This document shows positions 50,949 through 58,168 of a stretch of 64,000 nt of DNA, piece after piece. This stretch comes from Streptantibioticus silvisoli (GTDB lineage: Bacteria; Actinomycetota; Actinomycetes; Streptomycetales; Streptomycetaceae), in contig NZ_JAAGKO020000029.1 of the NCBI RefSeq assembly GCF_027947535.2, positions 1 to 64,000 on the forward strand, written 5' to 3'. Numbering within the stretch: position 1 is the first letter of the stretch; each line of letters opens with the position of its first letter. The notes beneath the pieces were generated by a model. That model had not been told where the DNA came from. It searched no databases and saw nothing but the letters and a program-made list of their open reading frames with translations. A program made the position numbers and the translations under genes.

Positions 50949-52219
50949 GCCGGCGGCAGCGCACCCTGGCGGAACTCGAACAGCACGCCGCCGAACTCCG
51001 CACCGGGGCGGGCTTCGGGGGCGACGCGGTCATCGTCTGCGACCAACTGGTACGCATCTTCAGCACCGAAGGCGTCGAGGTCCAGGCGCTCCAGGGCCTC
51101 GACCTGCTCATCCAGCGCGGGGAACTCACCGCCCTGGTCGGCGCCTCCGGCAGCGGCAAGTCCACCCTGCTCACCCTCCTCGCCGGCCTCGACACACCCA
51201 GTGCCGGCACCGCCCGCGTCGACGGCTACGACCTCCAGACGATGGACGCCAAGTCCCGCCTGCGCTACCGCAGACACGCGATCGGCTTCGTCTGGCAGCA
51301 GGTCGGCCGCAACCTGCTGCCGTACCTGACGGTCCGGCAGAACGTCACCCTGCCCATGCGACTGGCCGCCGACCGCCGCACCGGCCCGGGCCGTTCGGCA
51401 CGGGCCGGGCGCACCGCCGAACTCCTGGAGCTGCTCGGCATCCCCGAACTCGCCGACCGCCACCCCGTCCAGCTCTCCGGCGGCCAGCAGCAGCGCGCCG
51501 CCATCGCCGTGGCCCTCGCCAACTCCCCGTCCGTCCTCCTTGCCGACGAGCCCACCGGCGAACTCGACACCGCCTCCAGCGCGGAGGTCTTCGCCGCCTT
51601 CCGCACGGTCAACGAGGAGATCGGCACCACGGTCCTCATCGTCACCCACGCCCCGGAGGTGGCCGGCGCCGTCCGCCGCACCGTCGCCATCCGCGACGGC
51701 CGCATCGCCACCGAGGTCGTCCGCAGCACCGAACGCGACGAGCAGGGCCGCGAAGCGACCGTCTCCCGCGAGTACACCACCCTCGACCGCGCCGGCCGCC
51801 TCCAACTCCCGCGCCGCTACACCCAGGCCCTCGCCCTGCGGCGCCGCGTCCTGCTGGAACTCGAACCCGACCACATCGCCATCCGCCCGGGGGACCGTCC
51901 GCTCGACGGGGAGGGGACCGAACGTGCGTTGCGGCCCAGCGGGACGGGGGCGCCGGGCGGGACCGGGTCACCCGGTGAGACCGGGTCGCCGGGCGCAGTC
52001 GAGCCCCCCGGCGCCATCGAGTCACCGGGCGGGACCGAGTCACCCCGCGAGGCCAGGTCCCCCGGCGAGCCCGAGTCCCCTGGCGGGACCGAGCCCCCCG
52101 GCGCCATTCGGTCACCGGGCGCAACCGCATCCTCCGGTGCAACCGGGACTCCCGGCGCGACCGGGACCCCCGGCGAACCCATGTCACCCGGCGACGAACC
52201 GGAGGAGCAGCCTCGATGA
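50945..52219 (+). CDS. ABC transporter ATPase with collagen-like C-terminal repeat tail
   Basis: A 424-residue protein. Residues about 30-265 are a complete MacB/LolD-type ATPase: GASGSGKSTLLTLLAG (Walker A), QLSGGQQQRAAIAVALANSP (signature), VLLADEPTGELDTASS (Walker B) and LIVTHAPEVA (switch His). After an RRRVLLELEPDHIAIRPGD segment, the last about 90 residues are six-residue repeats of the type SPGGTE, SPGEPE, PPGAIR, TPGATG. Such a tail is not part of normal ABC ATPases. ATGA overlap with the permease and the following ATPase gene. Confidence 0.9.
   Translation: MSRRQRTLAELEQHAAELRTGAGFGGDAVIVCDQLVRIFSTEGVEVQALQGLDLLIQRGELTALVGASGSGKSTLLTLLAGLDTPSAGTARVDGYDLQTMDAKSRLRYRRHAIGFVWQQVGRNLLPYLTVRQNVTLPMRLAADRRTGPGRSARAGRTAELLELLGIPELADRHPVQLSGGQQQRAAIAVALANSPSVLLADEPTGELDTASSAEVFAAFRTVNEEIGTTVLIVTHAPEVAGAVRRTVAIRDGRIATEVVRSTERDEQGREATVSREYTTLDRAGRLQLPRRYTQALALRRRVLLELEPDHIAIRPGDRPLDGEGTERALRPSGTGAPGGTGSPGETGSPGAVEPPGAIESPGGTESPREARSPGEPESPGGTEPPGAIRSPGATASSGATGTPGATGTPGEPMSPGDEPEEQPR
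51945..52195. repeat. 18-bp in-frame minisatellite at the 3' end of the ATPase gene
   Basis: About 14 degenerate units close to TCACCGGGCGGGACCGAG encode [S/T/P]-P-G-x-x-x repeats. The unit length of six codons keeps frame. Confidence 0.85.
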
Positions 52220-52929
52220 GCGCCCCGATGACCGGCCGGCCGAACGGCGGCCACGCGCACGACGCGATCGTCGCCGAAGAGCTCCACCGCACCTACGGCC
52301 GCGCCCCCACCGCCGTCCACGCCCTGCGCGGGGTCTCCCTCACCGTCCCGCGCGGCCGGCTGACGGTCGTCCAGGGCGCCTCGGGCTCCGGCAAGACCAC
52401 TCTCCTCAACCTCCTCGGCGGTCTCGACGCACCCGACAGCGGACGAATCCTGCTCGACGGCGTCGACGTCTGCGGACTCGACGAGAACGGCCTGGTGGCC
52501 CTGCGCCGCGAACGCATCGGCTTCGTCTTCCAGACGTTCGGCCTCATCCCGATCCTCACCGCCGCGGAGAACGTCGGCCTCCCCCTGCGGCTGCGCCGCG
52601 CCCCGGTCGGCGAACGCGACGAGCGCGTCGCGCAACTCCTGGCCCTGGTCGGCCTCAGCGACCACGCCCGGCAACGCCCGGACGAACTCTCCGGTGGCCA
52701 GCAGCAACGCGTCGCCATCGCCCGCGCGGTGGCCAACCGCCCCCAGCTCATCATCGCCGACGAGCCCACCGGCCGCCTGGACGCCGAAACCGCCCTCGGC
52801 GTCATGGAACTCCTCCGCGCCATCGTCACCGCCGAGAACGTCACCGCCCTCATCTCCACCCACGACCCCCGCCTCCTCGACTTCGCCGATGAGGTGCTCC
52901 ACCTGCGCGACGGCCGGCTGCATTCCTGA
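52216..52929 (+). CDS. ABC transporter ATPase (LolD/MacB type)
   Basis: A 237-residue ATPase of standard length. GASGSGKTTLLNLLGGLDAP (Walker A), FVFQTFGLIPILTAAENVGL (Q-loop), ELSGGQQQRVAIARAVANRP (signature), LIIADEPTGRLDAETA (Walker B), LISTHDPRLLD (switch). Last gene of the exporter operon; starts 4 bases inside the preceding gene. The operon thus encodes two permeases and two ATPases, probably a heteromeric MacB-like system that moves substrates or pulls on extracytoplasmic proteins. Confidence 0.93.
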   Translation: MSAPMTGRPNGGHAHDAIVAEELHRTYGRAPTAVHALRGVSLTVPRGRLTVVQGASGSGKTTLLNLLGGLDAPDSGRILLDGVDVCGLDENGLVALRRERIGFVFQTFGLIPILTAAENVGLPLRLRRAPVGERDERVAQLLALVGLSDHARQRPDELSGGQQQRVAIARAVANRPQLIIADEPTGRLDAETALGVMELLRAIVTAENVTALISTHDPRLLDFADEVLHLRDGRLHS

Positions 52930-53142
52930 CGGCCGCCCGGACGCGGGGCGTCGACGTGGTCGCGAGGACAGGGGAGGACCGGGGGAAGGGACGACGTCGA
53001 GCCGGTCACGTCCGCGCCAACGCGCCCCCGGCAAAGGGTGGTTCATTCCCGGGGGCGTGAACGTAGCGAAAGGCTGTCGTTCTTGAAGCGCGACCCGCTC
53101 CGGGCCGCCCGACCTCGAAGCAGGCGTACTACGGGGACCTCG

Positions 53143-53754
53143 TCACGTCATCGACGACCTGGGCGGCATCGTGGGAACCGTGCCGGACCCCGGCGCGACC
53201 TGACGTGCGCGCGTGCGGCGGGAGTGGAGGAAGGTGTAGATCCCCGGCGCGGCGATTCCGATGGCCTGGCAGGACATCATGACGAGCACCCCCGCACCCG
53301 CCACGACGGACAGGACGCTGGAAACGGCGTTGAAGGTGAAGCCCAGGGCCCAGGCGGTGCTGATCGCCGTGTTGGAACGGACGAACCGGGGAGAGCTGGC
53401 GAGCGGCTCCGGAACACGAAGCCGCGCGATGCCCAGCGTGAAAGGGCGGCGGGCGATGATCGTGGCCCAGGCCGTCAGCGTCAGCCAGACGAAAGGGAGC
53501 GCCCCGGTGAAGGCTTTGAGCGGCGAACCGGGATGTGTGATCGAAATGGCCGCCAGCAGCGCGAAGTAGAGCGCCGTGCTGAAGTCGAGGACCAGTGCCT
53601 CCGCGGCGACGCCGGATCGGCGCTCCCGGGCCAGCGATACGACGCTGACGACCAATCCGGCCAGCGCCCCCCACTGCCAGCCGGCGGTGGACAGGGCGCC
53701 GAAGGCGATCCACGGGAGGATGCGGCGGAGATAACCTAAAATTGTGCGCAGCAC
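53143..53754 (-). CDS. Integral membrane protein downstream of P450, TTA codon at position 6
   Basis: A 203-residue protein with about five to six transmembrane segments (ILPWIAFGALSTAGWQWGAL; LVVSVVSLARERRS; STALYFALLAAISIT; LPFVWLTLTAWATII; AGAGVLVMMSCQAIGIAAPG). Start GTG at 53754; codon 6 is TTA (53737-53739), which in Streptomyces usually means translation depends on bldA. It lies 49 bp after the P450 stop on the same strand, so the two are likely co-transcribed. Family not recognised with certainty (DUF3159-like pattern). Confidence 0.78.
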   Translation of the reverse strand: MLRTILGYLRRILPWIAFGALSTAGWQWGALAGLVVSVVSLARERRSGVAAEALVLDFSTALYFALLAAISITHPGSPLKAFTGALPFVWLTLTAWATIIARRPFTLGIARLRVPEPLASSPRFVRSNTAISTAWALGFTFNAVSSVLSVVAGAGVLVMMSCQAIGIAAPGIYTFLHSRRTRARQVAPGSGTVPTMPPRSSMT

Positions 53755-53803
53755 GGTGTTTTGCCCATTCGCTTTCGTTGCCTGACCGGCGGGACTCGGC
53801 GGT

Positions 53804-55006
53804 TCACCAGATGACGGGGACCGATTGCACCCCGCCGGTCAACTGGTCGGAGCGGTACGCGATGTCCCCCACGTCGACGGCGAGCCGCAGCCCCGGGAAA
53901 CGGCGGAACAGTGCGGGAAACACCGTTCTCAGTTCGGTGCGTGCCAGGGACGCGCCGATGCAGAAATGCGCGCCGTGGCCGAAACCGAGATGCGGATTGG
54001 GACTTCGCGCGGGAACGAACTCATCCGCGTCGGCGAACACCAGCGGGTCGCGGTTCGCCGCCCCGACGGCGATGAGCACCCCCTCGCCGCGCGCGATCGT
54101 CTGCCCGGAGATCTCGATGTCCTCCCGGGCGTAGCGCGGAATGCCCAGACCACCGGGAGAGGACATGCGCAGGATCTCTTCGACCGTGTCGTTCACCAGG
54201 CCATCGGGGTCCGCGGTGAAGGCGTCGCGCCGGCGAAGGTCGGACAGCAGCATCAGGACGCCGAGATCGATACGTCCGCCGGTGGTCTCGTGCCCGGCGA
54301 ACAACAGCCCCGCGGCGAGCTTGCCGAGATCGGCGTCGGTGAATCCGGGATACGCCTGCTGGGCCTGGACGAGGTCGGAGATGACGTCGGCGCCGGGCTC
54401 GGCTCGTTTCGCAGCGGCCAACTCACCTGTGTACGCGGTGAATTCGGACATCGCGGCGCGCGAATCGTCCACGTCGTCCAGCCTGCCGATGCGCTCGGAC
54501 AGATCGCGGAAGAAGTCCCGATCGGCATAGGGAACGCCGAGCAACTCGCAGATCACGAGCACGGGCAGCGGGAACGCCAGATGCGCATGCAGATCGACCG
54601 GTTCGTCGGGGGAGCGGTCGTGGGCGGCCTGCATGGCATCGAGGCAGCCCTCGACGAGTTCGTTCACATGGTCGCCGAGGGCCCGCATCCGCTTGGCGGA
54701 AAAGGCAGGGGCGAGCAGTTTGCGCAGGCGCTGGCTGTTCTCCCGCTCCTTGTCGTATTCGCCGATCGGCCCGCTCAGGACGGCGGCGCCGGACAGCATG
54801 GCGGCGTTCTCCGGCTCCGGATGCGACCTGCCCAACCGCGGATCGCCGAACAGCGCCCGCGCGTCGTCGTACCGGGTCGCCAGCCACAGCAGATCGCCGG
54901 TCGGAGTACGGACCTGGACCAGAGGCGATTCCTGGCGCAGGACGGCGTAGAGCGGCGCGAGATCGAGCGTGTTCGGCCTGGGGAAAGGGAGTTGTGGTGT
55001 GGTCAT
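53804..55006 (-). CDS. Cytochrome P450
   Basis: A 400-residue bacterial class I P450. I-helix [19 protein letters not shown] with the proton-relay Glu-Thr pair, K-helix VEEILRMSS (ExxR), and heme-binding [18 protein letters not shown] with the axial Cys. Complete length. Electron partners are not encoded nearby. GGAGG lies 9 bases before ATG 55006, and operator site C is 47 bp upstream. That layout makes it the clearest functional target of the TetR regulator at 19722-20318. Substrate unknown; CYP107/105-like by general appearance only. Confidence 0.93.
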   Translation of the reverse strand: MTTPQLPFPRPNTLDLAPLYAVLRQESPLVQVRTPTGDLLWLATRYDDARALFGDPRLGRSHPEPENAAMLSGAAVLSGPIGEYDKERENSQRLRKLLAPAFSAKRMRALGDHVNELVEGCLDAMQAAHDRSPDEPVDLHAHLAFPLPVLVICELLGVPYADRDFFRDLSERIGRLDDVDDSRAAMSEFTAYTGELAAAKRAEPGADVISDLVQAQQAYPGFTDADLGKLAAGLLFAGHETTGGRIDLGVLMLLSDLRRRDAFTADPDGLVNDTVEEILRMSSPGGLGIPRYAREDIEISGQTIARGEGVLIAVGAANRDPLVFADADEFVPARSPNPHLGFGHGAHFCIGASLARTELRTVFPALFRRFPGLRLAVDVGDIAYRSDQLTGGVQSVPVIW

Positions 55007-55052
55007 CGAACGTTGACCTCCGATTCAGAAGCGCGGATCGCAGCCTAACATC

Positions 55053-55075
55053 AAAAACACCGGTGCGGTGGTTTT
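55053..55075. promoter_or_regulatory. Operator site C of the shared TetR-type dyad
   Basis: AAAAACAC-N7-GTGGTTTT, 47 bp upstream of the P450 start. A -10-like TAGGCT follows 10 bases downstream on the minus strand, so the dyad covers the -35 zone. Confidence 0.75.
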
Positions 55076-55206
55076 AGGTTCCCTCTCGGTTGCCCACGCA
55101 CGCGCCGCGTCCGGCACGCCGCGCCTCCGCGGGTGTCAGGGGTCTGTCGAGAGGGGCGTAGGCCGTTGTCGCGGTGGGCGGGGCCGGGGCCGGGGCGGGG
55201 GTGTGG

Positions 55207-55452
55207 CGTGGGCGTGGCAGATGGGTGCGGTGGCGAGGAAGCGGACGTCACGGCGGCGTGTGCTTGGGCGCCGTGGGCGCGGCAGGCGGATGGCACGGTG
55301 GGGAAGCGGAAGCCGCGGCCTCGTGTGCCGGGGGAACGTGGGCACGGCAGACGGATGCCACGGTGGGGAAGCGGAAGTCACGGCGGCGTGTGCCGGGGGA
55401 ACGTGGGCGCGGCAGGCGGATGGCACGGTGGGGAAGCGGAAGCCGCGGCAGC
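55207..55452. repeat. Four 65-bp tandem repeats
   Basis: Copies at 55207, 55272, 55337 and 55402 (last one about 50 bp). The unit starts CGTGGGCGCGGCAGGCGGAT and includes GGTGGGGAAGCGGAAG. Because 65 is not a multiple of three, each copy reads in a different frame; coding is unlikely. Confidence 0.92.
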
Positions 55453-55674
55453 ACCGCCGGGCGCATCGCGTGCGTACGGCGCGTGGACGCAACGCGAGGT
55501 TGCGAGATGGCGGGGAGGCCGGCCTGACGGGGTGGTGGTCACGACCCTGCCGAGGCGCGGCGGTCCGGGCCACCGCCGACTGCCGATCGGGCCACCGTCA
55601 ACATCCCCGCCCGGGCGACCCGGCGCACCCGGACCCCCGCCCTCCGGGATGCCGTCGGCCAAGGAGGCTCGGTT

Positions 55675-55930
55675 CCGAGTTGTTGGGCCGTTGAGTGCTG
55701 GGCTCAGCGCCTGCGGCAGGTGCTGCTATGCCGAGGCGACGGGCTTGCCCGCGTGTACGGCCGCGGTCGGCGAGAGGTGAGCCGGGCGCCGCATACGACC
55801 CCGCACCCGAGTTGTTGGGCCGTTGAGTGCTGGGCTCAGCGCCTGCGGCAGGTGCTGCCATGCCGACGCGACGGGCTTGCCCACGCGTACGGCCGCGGCC
55901 GACGAGCGGTGAGCCGGGCGTCGCGTGCGG
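55675..55930. repeat. Two-copy 132-bp direct repeat
   Basis: Copies at 55675-55806 and 55807-55930, beginning CCGAGTTGTTGGGCCGTTGA and containing TGCGGCAGGTGCTG; divergence is a few per cent, rising at the 3' end. On the minus strand this gives a 44-residue repeat, but no real gene. Confidence 0.9.
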
Positions 55931-56060
55931 ACGAGCCCGTCCAGAGCGGATCGGGGCAGGTGGTTCACTCGTGCGGGATCGTCTGGTGAGCCCTTCGACG
56001 ATGCCGAGGCGGTGAGTGCTCACCCGCGCCGGCGACGAACGCCGATCCCGGGCCGGACCG

Positions 56061-56555
56061 TTACCCGGCGCCGCGCAGTACCGGCCGGGTCGGGCCGCCG
56101 GCCGGGCAGGTCCAGCAAGCCGTGCCGTCCACCACGTCGGCCACCGCGGGGTGGCCGTGACCGGTGACCGGGCAGGGCGGTTCCGGAGCGCCGCCGGTGC
56201 TCTCCAGCACGCTGTCCTGCAACTGGCCGGCGAGCTGGGCCACCGCGTCCGCGTCCGCCAGATCGGCGGGGAGGAAGACGGTGGTCGAGGACGCGTCCGC
56301 GAGGTCGAGGCGGACCAGGAACTCGCCCCGATCCGCCCGGTCCGGTACCGGTATCCGGTCTTCGGTCTCCTCCGGCAGGCGCAGTTCCGAGGTGTAGGCG
56401 TCCGCGCCGGGCGCCGGCAAGGGGCGATCCGCCGGATCGTCGCTCGCCGGGCTGACGTGGATCGTCGCACCGGTCGGGGCGCGCAGTTGGCGCAGCACGG
56501 TCTCGGCCCAGTGCTGGACGGAGTGGGCGTCCCGCTTCCCGGCCGGCCCGCTCAC
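56061..56555 (-). CDS. Hypothetical protein coupled to the upstream secreted protein
   Basis: A 164-residue protein. GTG start at 56555 overlaps the stop of the preceding gene (GTGA). Body: SVQHWAETVLRQLRAPTGAT, GEFLVRLDLADASSTTVFLP, ADAVAQLAGQLQDSVLEST. The C-terminal end CPVTGHGHPAV then GTACWTCP contains three Cys and two His spaced like a small zinc-binding knuckle. No signal peptide. Family not recognised. Confidence 0.6.
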   Translation of the reverse strand: MSGPAGKRDAHSVQHWAETVLRQLRAPTGATIHVSPASDDPADRPLPAPGADAYTSELRLPEETEDRIPVPDRADRGEFLVRLDLADASSTTVFLPADLADADAVAQLAGQLQDSVLESTGGAPEPPCPVTGHGHPAVADVVDGTACWTCPAGGPTRPVLRGAG

Positions 56556-57241
56556 TTCTTCGTCCGGGTGTTGGCGGCCCATGCCAGGGAGCCGGTGCCG
56601 GTGCGTCCGCCGATCTCGATGCGGAAGGTCAGGTAGTCCTGGAACTGCACATGCTGGTCGTGGTTGACCGGCTTGAGCGTGCCGTGGAAGAGGTAGCCGG
56701 CCCCGACGACGTGACCGGCGTTCTTCGGCTGCCGCTTCCCGTCGCGCCACCAGGAAACGCCCGCCTCGGTGACCGGCCCGGTGATGACGGCCCGTACCCG
56801 GGCGGAGATGAGGTAGCCCCAATTCACGGTGTGAGCATGGCAGTTGAAGCGGGCGTGGAGCGTGCCGCGCGCATCACTCCAGCTGGGGTTCTTGTCGCAC
56901 CGCAGAACGGCCGGCCCCCGCGCCGCAGCGGACGGCTGCCGTTGGGTCATCGGGCCCGCCGTGGTGGCGGGAACGCCGAGAAGGGACGCGATCCGCGCGC
57001 GGACGGCCGCGGACAGCGGGCGGCCGCCGTCCAGCACAAGACGCAAGGCGGTGTGGGTCGCACCGGTGACGGTCGTCGCGCTGAAGTCGCGGTCCGCACC
57101 GCCCGTTCCGTGCGCGTCGGCACGTAGCGCGGTATGTACCGGGGCCGCGTCGGCGGGTGCGGCGTGAGCACTGCTGTCGGCCGCGCCGAGCGCCACGACG
57201 GCACAGACCGCGAGCGCGGCCCTCGTCCAACCACGGAACAT
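56552..57241 (-). CDS. Secreted protein of unknown function
   Basis: A 229-residue exported protein. Signal peptide TRAALAVCAVVALGAADSSA ending AHA-A. The mature protein has a pro-like region (SAAVRARIASLLGVPATTAG) and a beta-rich C-terminal half with two Cys (RCDKNPSW, ARFNCHAHTV) and many Trp/Gly residues (SWWRDGKRQPKNAGHVVGAG, YLFHGTLKPVNHDQHVQFQD). GGGGAGG is 8 bases before ATG 57241. Translationally coupled to the next gene. Family not recognised. Confidence 0.78.
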   Translation of the reverse strand: MFRGWTRAALAVCAVVALGAADSSAHAAPADAAPVHTALRADAHGTGGADRDFSATTVTGATHTALRLVLDGGRPLSAAVRARIASLLGVPATTAGPMTQRQPSAAARGPAVLRCDKNPSWSDARGTLHARFNCHAHTVNWGYLISARVRAVITGPVTEAGVSWWRDGKRQPKNAGHVVGAGYLFHGTLKPVNHDQHVQFQDYLTFRIEIGGRTGTGSLAWAANTRTKK

Positions 57242-57430
57242 GGCGGTACCTCCCCTCGGTGAGCCCGGCGGAACGCGAACGGCCCGCAGGACCGCTCCTC
57301 TTCCGGTAGGACTCTGCTCTCCCCGACCCCGGTCATCGGCGTCGGCGACGGTTCCCCTGCGCACTCATCGTCCCTGCTCAGCGGGCGATTATGGCCGGGA
57401 TTCACCCTGACGAGCGGCGATTGCCACCTG

Positions 57431-57447
57431 TTCGGATTAGATCCGAA
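57431..57447. promoter_or_regulatory. 17-bp perfect dyad, probable operator
   Basis: TTCGGAT-TAG-ATCCGAA, 190 bp upstream of the secreted-protein start (minus strand). Perfect 7-bp arms in an AT-richer patch. Confidence 0.5.
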
Positions 57448-57460
57448 CGCCGATGTTGAC

Positions 57461-57500
57461 GGATGGACGGATGGACGGATGGACGGATGCACGGATGGAC
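57461..57500. repeat. Five 8-bp tandem repeats GGATGGAC
   Basis: Five units at 57461-57500, the fourth with one changed base, preceded by a partial unit. It directly follows the 17-bp dyad. Confidence 0.9.
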
Positions 57501-57656
57501 GACGGGCGGGCGGTCGGAGCGCCCCCTGACCCCGCTCGGCGCGTACCCTCACCGTCGGCCATACCGCCCGGAACGGGAGCGGAACCCGGACCCGTTGCAC
57601 CCGTCGCATGCCGACCGGCTCCTGTCGGCACCGCGAACAGCACGCCGACACCAGCG

Positions 57657-57953
57657 ATGTCGAATACGTCCGCGCCCTTCCTCGACCTGGACTGGCGGTC
57701 GGTGTTCCTGATCAACCTGCCCATCGGAATCGCGGCACTGACCGTCGCCGCGAAGTTCGTGCCCCAGAAGGAGAGCGACCGAACGGTACGGGTCGACGTG
57801 ACCGGCGCCGCCCTGGTCGTGGCGTCCTGTGCCCTGCTGGTGCTGCCGCTCGACCGGGGACAGCAGGAGGGCCGGCCGCTGTGGACGTGGCTGTCCATGG
57901 CCGCCTCGGTGATCGGTTTCGCCCTCTTCGCCCTCCAGCAGCGCCGCACGGCA
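57657..57953 (+). pseudogene. Fragment of an EmrB/QacA-type MFS transporter
   Basis: The frame reads FLDLDWRSVFLINLPIGIAA, LTVAAKFVPQKESDRTVRVD and VTGAALVVASCALLVLPLDR, then PLWTWLSMAASVIGFALFAL. This is the TM5 to TM7-8 region of DHA2-family 14-TM efflux pumps. Both the N-terminal four helices and the last half are missing, and the flanks show no transporter sequence. Confidence 0.8.
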
Positions 57954-58168
57954 TCACCCCCGAAGCCGCGGCCGACCCCGCACGCCCCGGCTTGGCGCTG
58001 CGTGCGCGGGGGCGTGGGGCCGCAACGCGCGCCGGTGCCCCGCCTCCGTGAGCCGCCCGGCGACGGCGTGCGGACGGCCCCGGACGGAGAGTCCTGGAGC
58101 GGGCGCCCGTCACGCCGGTCCGCCGGGCCGGGGGAGTGCGCCGCGTCGTCGACCCGTGGAGGCACACC

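Larger units (their letters stand above)
55076..56060. other. Gene-free repeat-rich region
   Basis: Nearly 1 kb without a supportable gene. It contains the 65-bp x 4 array (55207-55452) and the 132-bp direct repeat (55675-55930). Several long open frames exist only because the repeats lack stop codons; they differ between frames from copy to copy. Confidence 0.7.
57242..57656. other. Intergenic upstream of the secreted protein
   Basis: About 415 bases holding the 17-bp dyad at 57431 and the 8-bp tandem repeat at 57461. No gene is supported before the MFS fragment. Confidence 0.6.

Noticed and set aside
55133..55780. Long plus-strand frames in the repeat region
   Set aside because: Open only because 65-bp units lack stops; reading changes frame with every copy.
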